DNA of 20,149 nucleotides from a virus: positions 1 to 20,149 of the IMG/VR virus record IMGVR_UViG_3300010883_000695; one strand, 5' to 3'. The notes beneath the pieces are model-generated. The model had not been told where the DNA came from and searched no databases. It worked only from the letters and a program-made list of their open reading frames with translations. The translations under genes and the position numbers were made by a program. The first letter of the stretch is position 1; each line of letters starts with the position of its first letter. Positions 12,749 through 20,149 of the stretch are shown one piece after another.

Positions 12749-15622
12749 ATGCCCCCTACACCTCCAAGACGAAGTTTACCAATACCAAGGCAACTTGATT
12801 TCTTTTCTGCAACGGATGTATCTCCGGGCTATCGCGCACTAGCGTTGGGCATTTCGGGGTTAGCACGGTCCGGTGTTGGGGTCGCGAACAATCAAGCTGA
12901 AAGAGAGCGCAGAGCGAAAGTGGAAAAGGATGCGGAAGATCGTAAAATCATTTTCGATACCTTTACAGATTGGGATCACAAAGGAATAATTTTTTCTGAG
13001 GAAAATAAAACAAATCCGGAGTCGGTAAAGGATTTTGATGCTTTATCGTCCGCGTATAAAGAAGCTTTTCATAAGAAGCATTCAGGCAACACTGACCTGA
13101 TCGCTATGTTTGATACGGGGTTAGCACAGCGGTATAATAGGAGTTTGTTACACCATATCGAAACTGAGAATTTCAATAAGAGTCAGGCAATAGCACTCTC
13201 TATTGGTGAAAAAGTTCTTACGATAAAAGAGAGTTTTCATTCCAGAGTTGATCTTACAGCCATGAACACCCAAGTAGAAGAACTCAACGCGACTATTGCT
13301 GACGGGGTAAATGCCGGAACAATAGACCCGAAAGTGGCGGTGAAAATGAGACTGGATGTAAATAACATTCCAACTGCCGCTATGTTCCGTCTGCTAACAA
13401 ACGAGCAATGGCCTGCCGTTTTAGATTTTCTTGATAGTCCTGAGGCTAAAGCCATCCCTGAACCTACCTTTGGGGAAATAAAAAGGAGTGCGACTGCCGG
13501 GCAGAAGACTAATAACAACTTTCTAAAGAAAAAAGCAGCCGATGTGGCAGAGGGATTCTTTGATGACTTAAGAAACAAAGGGATTAGGGGAACCGTCTAT
13601 AATAAAGAAGACGTTCTATCTTTATATAAAGATCCGGTTAGACGGGATTTAATGGAAAAGCACTTAGACTCAGAAGAGTATAAGGCGATTAAGTATTTTA
13701 ACTACGCTAATAAAGTAAAAGCTGGAACTTCCCGTGAGATGCTTGAAGTACAAAGGGAAATAAAGACACCCCTTAGATCTACCTATACTACAGAGGAACT
13801 TGAGGCCGGTAAATGGCAAAATGATAAAGAGGTAGAAAAGGATATAAAAACTTTAATTATCGAACAAAACACCTTGAGAAGGGAGGACCCTTACTCCTTC
13901 TATTCTCAAAACGCAAAGGTTCAGGGATTACAACAACGGTTAAATTCTACAAAGGACCCCGAGGAAATCAGGGCTTTATCTTCCGAGATAAGAAAAACTA
14001 TTCTTATGTTACAGGAAATGGATAATGTTCCATTACATAACCAAAGCGTTATGTCTCCGGAGATGGCGGAAGACTTTGTAGATAATTTAAACAATATGGA
14101 CTCGGAGCAAATAATAAATGAGGTCGGCATTTTTTTACAACTTTTTGGGGAAGATTTCCCGACAGCGTTTCAGGATCTGCTTAAACTTGATGAGGGAAAA
14201 GGCGTAAACGGTTCGGTTTTTGTTACGGCTATGCACACCGACACGGAAAATGGGTCGGTTCCAAAGTGGTTGAATACCGCTCTTGCCGCGCAAGGCACGG
14301 ATTTTAGTTTTTTACCTGAAGAGTCAATAGACGCGGTCAATGGGTATGTTCCAGATAATATCTTATATAAGAACTTTATAGCTAATAAGGTATTATCCAA
14401 CCCCGGAGCTAAAAATATGACGTCAGGCCTTCATGAATTTCTGACAAATTATGCCCTTGCGTTGCTTGGGCCAAAAATGGCTAAAAAAAAGGACCCATTT
14501 AGCCGTTCTAATTTTGAAGAGGAAACGGTAGCTGATGTAAGTAAACTGGTATTTGGGCAGTTTATTTTTACCTTAATTGACGGGGAGCCGATGATGATTC
14601 CGAAAAAGTATCGGACGAAGGACAAATCCCTAAAAGAATATACCCCCAATGAGCTTGAATTTTTACCCTCTTATCTGGAAATACTTAAAGGTGTATTGGA
14701 TTGGAGGTCTTTTGATGTTCGCGGGCTTGCTACCGCAACCTCTATGCCTTGGGATCTGGATAGGAATCTAAAATGGCATTTGTTAGAAACAGGAATACAG
14801 GATGAAACCACTTTTATTGTAGACCCGACGACGGATAGTGTGACACTATATCATGGTTATGATATAGGTGAAACGCCTCAAGCTGTTATGGCATGGGTCA
14901 GAGATGAGAACGGAGAGATTGTCAAAGACGAGACGGGAAAAAATGTGTCGGAACCCTATAGCTTTAAATTTTCCGAAGTCTTGGAAACCCGGTATTCTAA
15001 CATGGCAGCCTTACGGGCTATTTATCCTACAATGAGTGAGCAAGAACTTATCCGCCAAGCGGGGGTATTTAGCATGTATGGAAAACACAAAGATGCGCGA
15101 GCGGCTATTTCACTTAAATCAATTGAAGCGAGAGGGGCCTTCGATTTCCTTTTAGAGAGTGAGATTACTACCTTAAGGGAGGAATACCCTTGGGTTGAAA
15201 GGGCGATTAGTGAGGACCTTAGTATTGGTGATTCATCGGTTCTTACAGCAGTTGAAAGGGACGATAGGTCAGGACAATGGATGGTATTTCCCACTATACG
15301 TAAGGACTCTTCAGGAAACCTTGAGGAAAAGGAATTAAGAGAAGCACAACGAATAGCGGTTGAAAATCAAGATTTTATCCCTGTTAGGTCTTTAGAGGAA
15401 GGACAACGGATTTCAAAAGGACTTTCTACTTATTTGGGAACAGGAGAAGTATCTCCGCTTGAAACTCCAACATCGATTGACCCAATGAGTAGAGAACAGA
15501 TTGAATGGACAGCTTCAGGAAGACCTGTTCGCAAGGAGCATGAAGAATTTGAACTTCCTGATATGGCAGAAGAGGAGTTCTCAAAAGAAGTTAAAAAACT
15601 AATCGGAATTCTCGAAATATAA
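12749..15622 (+). CDS. Large internal/structural virion protein, gp15-like position
   Basis: 957 residues, mostly helical and charged, with no catalytic motif I recognise. The N-terminus has IPRQLDFFSATDVSPGYRALALGISGLARSGVGVANNQAERE, the Gly/Ala-rich start with a charged helix after it that is common among internal core proteins. Residues 60-250 alternate charged helices. A region near 655-680 (KWHLLETGIQ, DPTTDSVTLYHG) looks beta-rich, and near 835-870 there is an ERDDRSGQWMVFPTIRKDSSGN and IAVENQDFIPVRSLEEGQRISKGLSTYLG segment. Position between the gp14-like and gp16-like genes suggests T7 gp15's place in the ejected core. The start has no Shine-Dalgarno (TCCTCAAAAACATA precedes it). Its stop overlaps the next ATG by 1 nt. 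Function is inferred from order only. Confidence 0.75.
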   Translation: MPPTPPRRSLPIPRQLDFFSATDVSPGYRALALGISGLARSGVGVANNQAERERRAKVEKDAEDRKIIFDTFTDWDHKGIIFSEENKTNPESVKDFDALSSAYKEAFHKKHSGNTDLIAMFDTGLAQRYNRSLLHHIETENFNKSQAIALSIGEKVLTIKESFHSRVDLTAMNTQVEELNATIADGVNAGTIDPKVAVKMRLDVNNIPTAAMFRLLTNEQWPAVLDFLDSPEAKAIPEPTFGEIKRSATAGQKTNNNFLKKKAADVAEGFFDDLRNKGIRGTVYNKEDVLSLYKDPVRRDLMEKHLDSEEYKAIKYFNYANKVKAGTSREMLEVQREIKTPLRSTYTTEELEAGKWQNDKEVEKDIKTLIIEQNTLRREDPYSFYSQNAKVQGLQQRLNSTKDPEEIRALSSEIRKTILMLQEMDNVPLHNQSVMSPEMAEDFVDNLNNMDSEQIINEVGIFLQLFGEDFPTAFQDLLKLDEGKGVNGSVFVTAMHTDTENGSVPKWLNTALAAQGTDFSFLPEESIDAVNGYVPDNILYKNFIANKVLSNPGAKNMTSGLHEFLTNYALALLGPKMAKKKDPFSRSNFEEETVADVSKLVFGQFIFTLIDGEPMMIPKKYRTKDKSLKEYTPNELEFLPSYLEILKGVLDWRSFDVRGLATATSMPWDLDRNLKWHLLETGIQDETTFIVDPTTDSVTLYHGYDIGETPQAVMAWVRDENGEIVKDETGKNVSEPYSFKFSEVLETRYSNMAALRAIYPTMSEQELIRQAGVFSMYGKHKDARAAISLKSIEARGAFDFLLESEITTLREEYPWVERAISEDLSIGDSSVLTAVERDDRSGQWMVFPTIRKDSSGNLEEKELREAQRIAVENQDFIPVRSLEEGQRISKGLSTYLGTGEVSPLETPTSIDPMSREQIEWTASGRPVRKEHEEFELPDMAEEEFSKEVKKLIGILEI

Positions 15623-17130
15623 TGTCAGCGATACCTCTTTGGCAACCGAGGGCAAGCAATTCCCAGTTTGTACCCGCCGCCCCAATTCCCGGAACGGTGG
15701 ATTATTTTACGGCGGTTGCAAAAGATGCATTCTATCACTCTCCTTTTATGGGGATTCAAAGGATGACTGAATTATTTATGGAAGAGACAAACTCTTTTGG
15801 TTTAGGCGAAAAGTTTGAGTCATTAAGTTCAGGCCCGTTATTAGATAAAGATGAAGCAAACCGGATATATGGTATAGATGGACAACTATCTTTTGATTCC
15901 CCGATATATCAAACAGCGGCCCGATATAAACATGAGCGCAAACGACAGGAAATAGGTCGGGAGTATGTTATTCAGCATGGTACGTCAAGTGTTTGGAGGA
16001 TGGCGGGGTCATTTGGGGTAGGGCTTCTCGCAACAGCAATCGACCCAATCAATTTAGGCTCTATGTTTTTCCCTGTAATAGGATCGGCGAAGGCCGCTCA
16101 AAGTTTAAAAGCGGGATCAAAGGCGTGGGGAGGAGTAAGAGCGAGAGTCGCCCTAGGGTTATATGATGAGACAAAGTTTAACCAAAAAGTATTCGAGGTA
16201 TTAGGCGAGGGAATAACCCGCCGACGTATAGCTAAAGGCGTGATCGAAGGTTCAGTAGGAGCGGCGGTTGTGGAACCATTTGTACTCACTCCCGCATGGC
16301 TGGAAGATTCTAATTATAATTTAAAAGATACGATGATGAATTTCGGGTTTTCAGCTATTTTAGGAGCTACCCTCCATGCAGGATTTGGTAAAATATCTGA
16401 TAGTATTCTTCAAGCCAATTATAAAACGCATGCGAACGCGCATGTTTTAACTATTTCCCAGACTCTTAATGACCAGCCAAACACAGTAGGGGATGATCTC
16501 ATTTCCCTAGACCCTAATGTTATAGCGGCACAACGTGGTTGGGATGTAACTGATCCCGCAGACAAGAAAAAGATAGGGGAGGTGATCAACGAGCGTGGGA
16601 AGAAGCTGTCTGAACTTCGTAAGGAGGAAGAGGTAAGGGAAAGGGTTCAGAAACCAGATACTCCGGAAAATATTGTTACTGAGGTAGAGGACATAGAAGA
16701 GATGAGGCTAAATCCGGATACAGATATTCAAAGAAGCATTGATATTTTAGGACAGGAAGCGGATGATTTAGAATTAGAATTCAGGAATCAGGCGGAAGGG
16801 TTTAAAAATAATTTACAATCGGTAGAAAAAGATACGGTTCAAGCCTTGGATGATTTTGAGGTTTCTCCCTCTTTAGGAAATGCACAGAAAGCGGCTAGAT
16901 CAATAAACCGGGCGTTGGGAGATAAACCAATAAAAGGGTCAGGGGAACCCGGGCAAAGCGCGGAACAGATTGTTTCTCAGGTAAGGAAAAAGATACAGGA
17001 CATGCAACAGGCGCAAGATACATTCTCTCCTGTTGAACGGAGTTATATAGAGAGTGAAACGGTAAATGTTCCTGATAGGGAAAAAGGAATAAAAGCAGGC
17101 ATAGATTGTATTAGAGGAAAGGTTATATAA
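15622..17130 (+). CDS. Ejection (internal virion) protein, gp16-like N-terminal part
   Basis: 502 residues. Three hydrophobic segments lie at about 127-156 (MAGSFGVGLLATAIDPINLG and after), 205-225 and 236-256, preceded by a charged HERKRQEIGREYVI helix. This membrane-active layout with the AIDPIN motif is common near the start of very large podovirus ejection proteins. Residues ~310-500 are charged, coiled-coil-like and end abruptly. No lytic transglycosylase motif is seen. The ATG overlaps the upstream stop by 1 nt, and the stop overlaps the next ATG by 1 nt. The next gene looks like the remaining portion of such a protein, so the two may act together in the inner-membrane DNA channel; that is inference. 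Confidence 0.65.
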   Translation: MSAIPLWQPRASNSQFVPAAPIPGTVDYFTAVAKDAFYHSPFMGIQRMTELFMEETNSFGLGEKFESLSSGPLLDKDEANRIYGIDGQLSFDSPIYQTAARYKHERKRQEIGREYVIQHGTSSVWRMAGSFGVGLLATAIDPINLGSMFFPVIGSAKAAQSLKAGSKAWGGVRARVALGLYDETKFNQKVFEVLGEGITRRRIAKGVIEGSVGAAVVEPFVLTPAWLEDSNYNLKDTMMNFGFSAILGATLHAGFGKISDSILQANYKTHANAHVLTISQTLNDQPNTVGDDLISLDPNVIAAQRGWDVTDPADKKKIGEVINERGKKLSELRKEEEVRERVQKPDTPENIVTEVEDIEEMRLNPDTDIQRSIDILGQEADDLELEFRNQAEGFKNNLQSVEKDTVQALDDFEVSPSLGNAQKAARSINRALGDKPIKGSGEPGQSAEQIVSQVRKKIQDMQQAQDTFSPVERSYIESETVNVPDREKGIKAGIDCIRGKVI

Positions 17131-19733
17131 TGGCATTAGATTTTACAGATTGTATCAAAAGAATAACGCAAGTGTCAAAAAAGGCATTTACTCCGGCAGA
17201 AGCACAAGAAATAGTGGATGCGGTAAGGGCGCGTATCGACCCGGAAAACATGAGGGGGTCGGACATAGAATCTGTATTACAGGACGTAGCGGGGCGTATG
17301 CAACGAGAAGAAAATCTCGTAGCCAAGATAAGACGGCGTAATGCCATGCTCACGGTCAGAGCGGTTCGCCGGCAACGTAAGAAGATTGCCCGGTTCGACA
17401 CTCCCGGCGAGGGGTTAATGGGAGCAATGGAAGGAACGGCGAAAGACATTACCGGGGGCAGGGATTCTACGAACACAAAAAAGAACAGGCTCCTTGATCA
17501 ATTTTACGGGACATTACTTTCCCGATTATCTAAAGGGGGAGTCCTAGATGTGTTTAAGCGCGGGTTAGTGGATGAGGAAGTATATTTAGAAATCATGGAC
17601 GGTTTCGGATCTTCCGGAAATAAGGACGCGCAAAACATTGCGGAGGTGTGGATGGAAATTCAGAAAGATCTTGTTAAGATGCAAAACAGGCATGGGGCAT
17701 TTATCCATTTCTTACCGGATCATGTCATGCGTCAGACGCACGATAAAATAAAATTGATCCGACACTACACCCCGGAGGAATTTAAAGTGGGGACAAAAGA
17801 AGGCAATGAGGCCGCATTTAAGGCATGGGCGGTAGAGATCATCCCCATGTTGGACGATCTCCGGACGTTTGAAGGAAAAAACAAAGATAAATTTTTAAGA
17901 GGGGTATGGAAGGGCATCACTACAGATCAGCACTCAACTACTCCAAGGTTAGGAGACGCGGCGGAAATAAACCAAACCTATTCCGGGACAGGCTCCTTGG
18001 CAAAATCTGTCAGTGAGCGGCGGTTGTTACATTTTAAAGACGGCAAGTCGGCTTTTGAGTATAATAAGAATTTTGGAACTAATACCCTCCGTGAGGGAAT
18101 AACTATTGAACTACGGAAGGCAGCTGGAACAATTGGTCTTATGCAGGATTGGGGGCCGAACCCGCGGCAGACATTTTTAGACCTTGTTGAAGATTTAAAG
18201 AATGAGACAGCCGAAGAGTTAGGCGGGCCTTCGCCGGAGTTAGATTCCCTGCAACAGGGGTCGTTTACTAAAGTAATTGATACGATAGACGGGAGTATAG
18301 ATATACCCGAAAACATAACGGCTCACCGAGTTCATGCCGGATGGAACTCAATAGTAACTTCCGCTAATATGGGGGCTATCCTTTTGGCGGCTATCCCTGA
18401 TAAAGCATTTTTTCAAACTACTATGACGTATAATGGTCTCCGGAATATGGATACTTTTATTGAGCAATTTAGATTATTCCTTCCAAAAACTCAGGCGGAG
18501 AAAGAGTTCTTATGGGCAAACGGGGCGATGATTGATAGTTTTCTTGCCGAAGTGTCTACCCGATTTTCAGCTCAAGAGACAGGAACAAATAAGTTTTTAT
18601 TCAATATTCAAAAAGCTTTATTTAAATTAGGGGGCATGAATTGGTGGAATGACATACATACCGGAGCCTCTACAAGGATGATGACTATAGAATGGGGCCG
18701 ACAGGCGGATAACGCTATAGATAACCTTCCGGTTAATATGCGAAATCAAATGGATAGGTTCGATATATCAGGGGGCGAATGGGATGCGATAAGGGTGCAT
18801 AAGTATGATGATGTCGGAGGTTATACCTATGTCACTCCGGATAGGGTAGAAATGATCCCTTCTAATGTGATTAGTGACCTTATGGAAGCCCGAGGCGAAC
18901 GGGCAACAGGTATAGGCCGAGCGCGATTCCGTGATGAGCTAGAGGGGAAGTTCCGGGGATGGTTGTCAGACACAAAAGATGAAGCGGTTCTACGCCCCGG
19001 ATCAAAAGAAAAACGGATTACTACATTAGCCTTACAAGCGGGAACCCCCGAAGGGATAGCAAGCAGATTGTTTTTCCAATTTAAAAGCTTCCCTATAACC
19101 GTTTACACAAAGATTATGAAACGGGAATTTTACGGTAAAGGTCTTTACGGAGAGAATAACGCTAAGGGCATCATGGATTGGATAAGCCGAGGCCCCGCGA
19201 ATTTCCGTCTGATTCAAGTGGTAGCTCTCACAACAATTGGTGGGTATGTCTCTCTCACTATCCGGGAGGCGTTAAAAGGGAGAAAGCCGAGAAAATTAAC
19301 CGATCCCGACGGGTCGGTAAATTGGAGTGTATTAAGAGATTCTCTCTTACGTGGGGGCGGTCTGGGTATTTATGGGGATCTTATATTTAATGAGTATGAG
19401 AAAGGGTATAACAATTTTTTATCCCGCGTGTCCGGCCCGACTTTTGGGCAATTGCCCAATGCCGCCGCGTTGCTGACAGATATAGGAAAGTTCCCATTTG
19501 GGGAGACGGACTTCAAGGATCTGACAAAAGACAGCGCAAAATTACTTAAACGCAATATACCCTTCAATAACCTCTTCTACACAAAACCTGTCATAGATTA
19601 CCTTTTATGGTATAATATACAAGAAATGCTTGATCCGGGAAGTCTTGATAGGCTAGAATCAAAGGTAGAGGAACAAAATTCACAAGAGTTTTTCGCTTCT
19701 CCGAGTGAAGCGGCACAACGAGGAATCTTCTAA
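17130..19733 (+). CDS. Ejection (internal virion) protein, C-terminal-part-like
   Basis: 867 residues. Recognised segments match a large family of phage and prophage internal proteins: RQTHDKIKLIRHYTPEEFK and KAWAVEIIPMLDDLRTFEGKN (about 195-252), LAKSVSERRLLHFKDGKSAFEYNKNFG (about 290-315) with IGLMQDWGPNPRQTFLDLV, a central TSANMGAILLAAIPDKAF near 410-430, FFQFKSFPITVY at about 647-658, a hydrophobic segment IQVVALTTIGGYVSLTI (about 695-711), GGGLGIYGDLIFN near 742-754, and NLFYTKPVIDYLL plus LDPGSLDRLE at the end. In relatives these often belong to one giant polypeptide. Here the start is clear, with AGAGGA 11 nt before the ATG. It is probably packed in the head and ejected with the DNA. 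No enzymatic motif is evident. Confidence 0.68.
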   Translation: MALDFTDCIKRITQVSKKAFTPAEAQEIVDAVRARIDPENMRGSDIESVLQDVAGRMQREENLVAKIRRRNAMLTVRAVRRQRKKIARFDTPGEGLMGAMEGTAKDITGGRDSTNTKKNRLLDQFYGTLLSRLSKGGVLDVFKRGLVDEEVYLEIMDGFGSSGNKDAQNIAEVWMEIQKDLVKMQNRHGAFIHFLPDHVMRQTHDKIKLIRHYTPEEFKVGTKEGNEAAFKAWAVEIIPMLDDLRTFEGKNKDKFLRGVWKGITTDQHSTTPRLGDAAEINQTYSGTGSLAKSVSERRLLHFKDGKSAFEYNKNFGTNTLREGITIELRKAAGTIGLMQDWGPNPRQTFLDLVEDLKNETAEELGGPSPELDSLQQGSFTKVIDTIDGSIDIPENITAHRVHAGWNSIVTSANMGAILLAAIPDKAFFQTTMTYNGLRNMDTFIEQFRLFLPKTQAEKEFLWANGAMIDSFLAEVSTRFSAQETGTNKFLFNIQKALFKLGGMNWWNDIHTGASTRMMTIEWGRQADNAIDNLPVNMRNQMDRFDISGGEWDAIRVHKYDDVGGYTYVTPDRVEMIPSNVISDLMEARGERATGIGRARFRDELEGKFRGWLSDTKDEAVLRPGSKEKRITTLALQAGTPEGIASRLFFQFKSFPITVYTKIMKREFYGKGLYGENNAKGIMDWISRGPANFRLIQVVALTTIGGYVSLTIREALKGRKPRKLTDPDGSVNWSVLRDSLLRGGGLGIYGDLIFNEYEKGYNNFLSRVSGPTFGQLPNAAALLTDIGKFPFGETDFKDLTKDSAKLLKRNIPFNNLFYTKPVIDYLLWYNIQEMLDPGSLDRLESKVEEQNSQEFFASPSEAAQRGIF

Positions 19734-20149
19734 TGCTTACAACAACTAATTCACAAGCCTCCTATACAGGGGATGGGTCCACTACAGCTTTTGCTTTTAA
19801 CAATATGTTTCTTGCCGCTGGGGATCTAGAGGTAACTCTGACTATCGATGCTACAGGAGTAGACACTATTAAGACTATAACAACGCATTACACAGTAGCT
19901 GGAGCGGGTGTAGAGGCTGGAGGGACGGTAACGATGGTTACAGCCCCGGCTTCAGGAGAAACGCTTACTGTTAGGCGTAAGACGGCTCAGACACAATCTA
20001 CGGATTATACCGCTAATTCCTCCTTCCCTGCGGCATCCCATGAGACGGCCTTAGACCGGGTATCCATGTTAGCTCAAGAACTTTTAACTGGTTACTTAGC
20101 CGATAGGGGATTGAATACTGACGATCTATTAAAATTCCATGAGAAGAAC
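19733..20149 (+). CDS. Tail fibre/tail spike protein, N-terminal part (runs off the window)
   Basis: The reading frame starts with ATG overlapping the upstream stop by 1 nt (TAATG) and stays open for 139 codons to the window edge. The translation begins MLTTTNSQASYTGDGSTTAF and continues with FNNMFLAAGDLEVTL, then THYTVAGAGVEAGGTVTM, TAPASGETLTVRR and TDYTANSSFPAASHETALDR. This is the attachment domain of T7 gp17-type fibres, which fixes the fibre to the adaptor/nozzle junction, with its YTGDG, THYTV, PASGE and FPA..HE.ALDR hallmarks. The receptor-binding part lies outside the window. Confidence 0.85.
   Translation, partial: MLTTTNSQASYTGDGSTTAFAFNNMFLAAGDLEVTLTIDATGVDTIKTITTHYTVAGAGVEAGGTVTMVTAPASGETLTVRRKTAQTQSTDYTANSSFPAASHETALDRVSMLAQELLTGYLADRGLNTDDLLKFHEKN

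Noticed and set aside
13237-13578. Minus-strand open frame of 113 codons
   Set aside because: It lies entirely inside the well-supported 957-residue plus-strand gene, has low-complexity Ser/Phe-rich translation and no ribosome site.
17123-17476. Minus-strand open frame of 117 codons
   Set aside because: It is antisense to the start of the 867-residue gene, with a composition expected from a shadow frame and no family resemblance.

Overview
The window is the virion-morphogenesis half of a tailed phage (or prophage-like) genome with a short-tailed, podovirus-type plan. Every gene I can support lies on the plus strand. The order is small-terminase candidate, large terminase, a basic unknown protein, head-tail connector (portal), a small protein, scaffold, major capsid protein, a small head protein, tail adaptor, tail nozzle, four candidate internal/ejected virion proteins, and the N-terminus of a T7-gp17-like tail fibre that runs off the right edge. 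No replication, lysis, integration, tRNA or host genes are visible. The host cannot be named. The connector, nozzle and T7-like fibre N-terminus fit a lytic phage of a Gram-negative bacterium, and the style resembles uncultured aquatic podoviruses; that is inference.

Region 1-852 carries no gene. It is densely repetitive: 11-bp tandem repeats at the left edge, a nested palindrome, a 42-bp GC-rich tandem repeat with a perfect 16-bp palindrome in each good copy, two diverged ~93-bp modules ending in an identical dyad, a 10-bp tandem repeat, a TATAAT promoter candidate, a 16-bp dyad one base from a perfect symmetric parS-type sequence, and a terminator-like hairpin. This looks like a control, origin or packaging region.

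Region 853-6113 (packaging and prohead assembly) is tightly coupled, mostly with 1-4 nt overlaps. Region 6114-6325 is a 212-bp gap before the major capsid gene. It holds a TTGACA element inside a dyad and then a leader that folds on paper into a long closed structure whose outer 10-bp helix covers the capsid Shine-Dalgarno sequence. I do not recognise this RNA, and it is the best candidate for something undescribed here. The capsid/head-protein pair ends at a strong intrinsic terminator (7738-7773).

Region 7781-20149 encodes the tail and ejection apparatus. The nozzle protein carries an apparent ~180-residue insertion resembling a carbohydrate-binding jelly roll. The internal virion proteins include two consecutive genes that resemble parts of the large ejection protein found as one polypeptide in related phages.

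Together the genes describe capsid assembly (scaffold plus capsid protein on the portal), DNA packaging (terminase), tail completion (adaptor, nozzle, fibre) and proteins likely ejected into the host envelope. All functional calls rest on recognised sequence patterns and gene order, with no database search.
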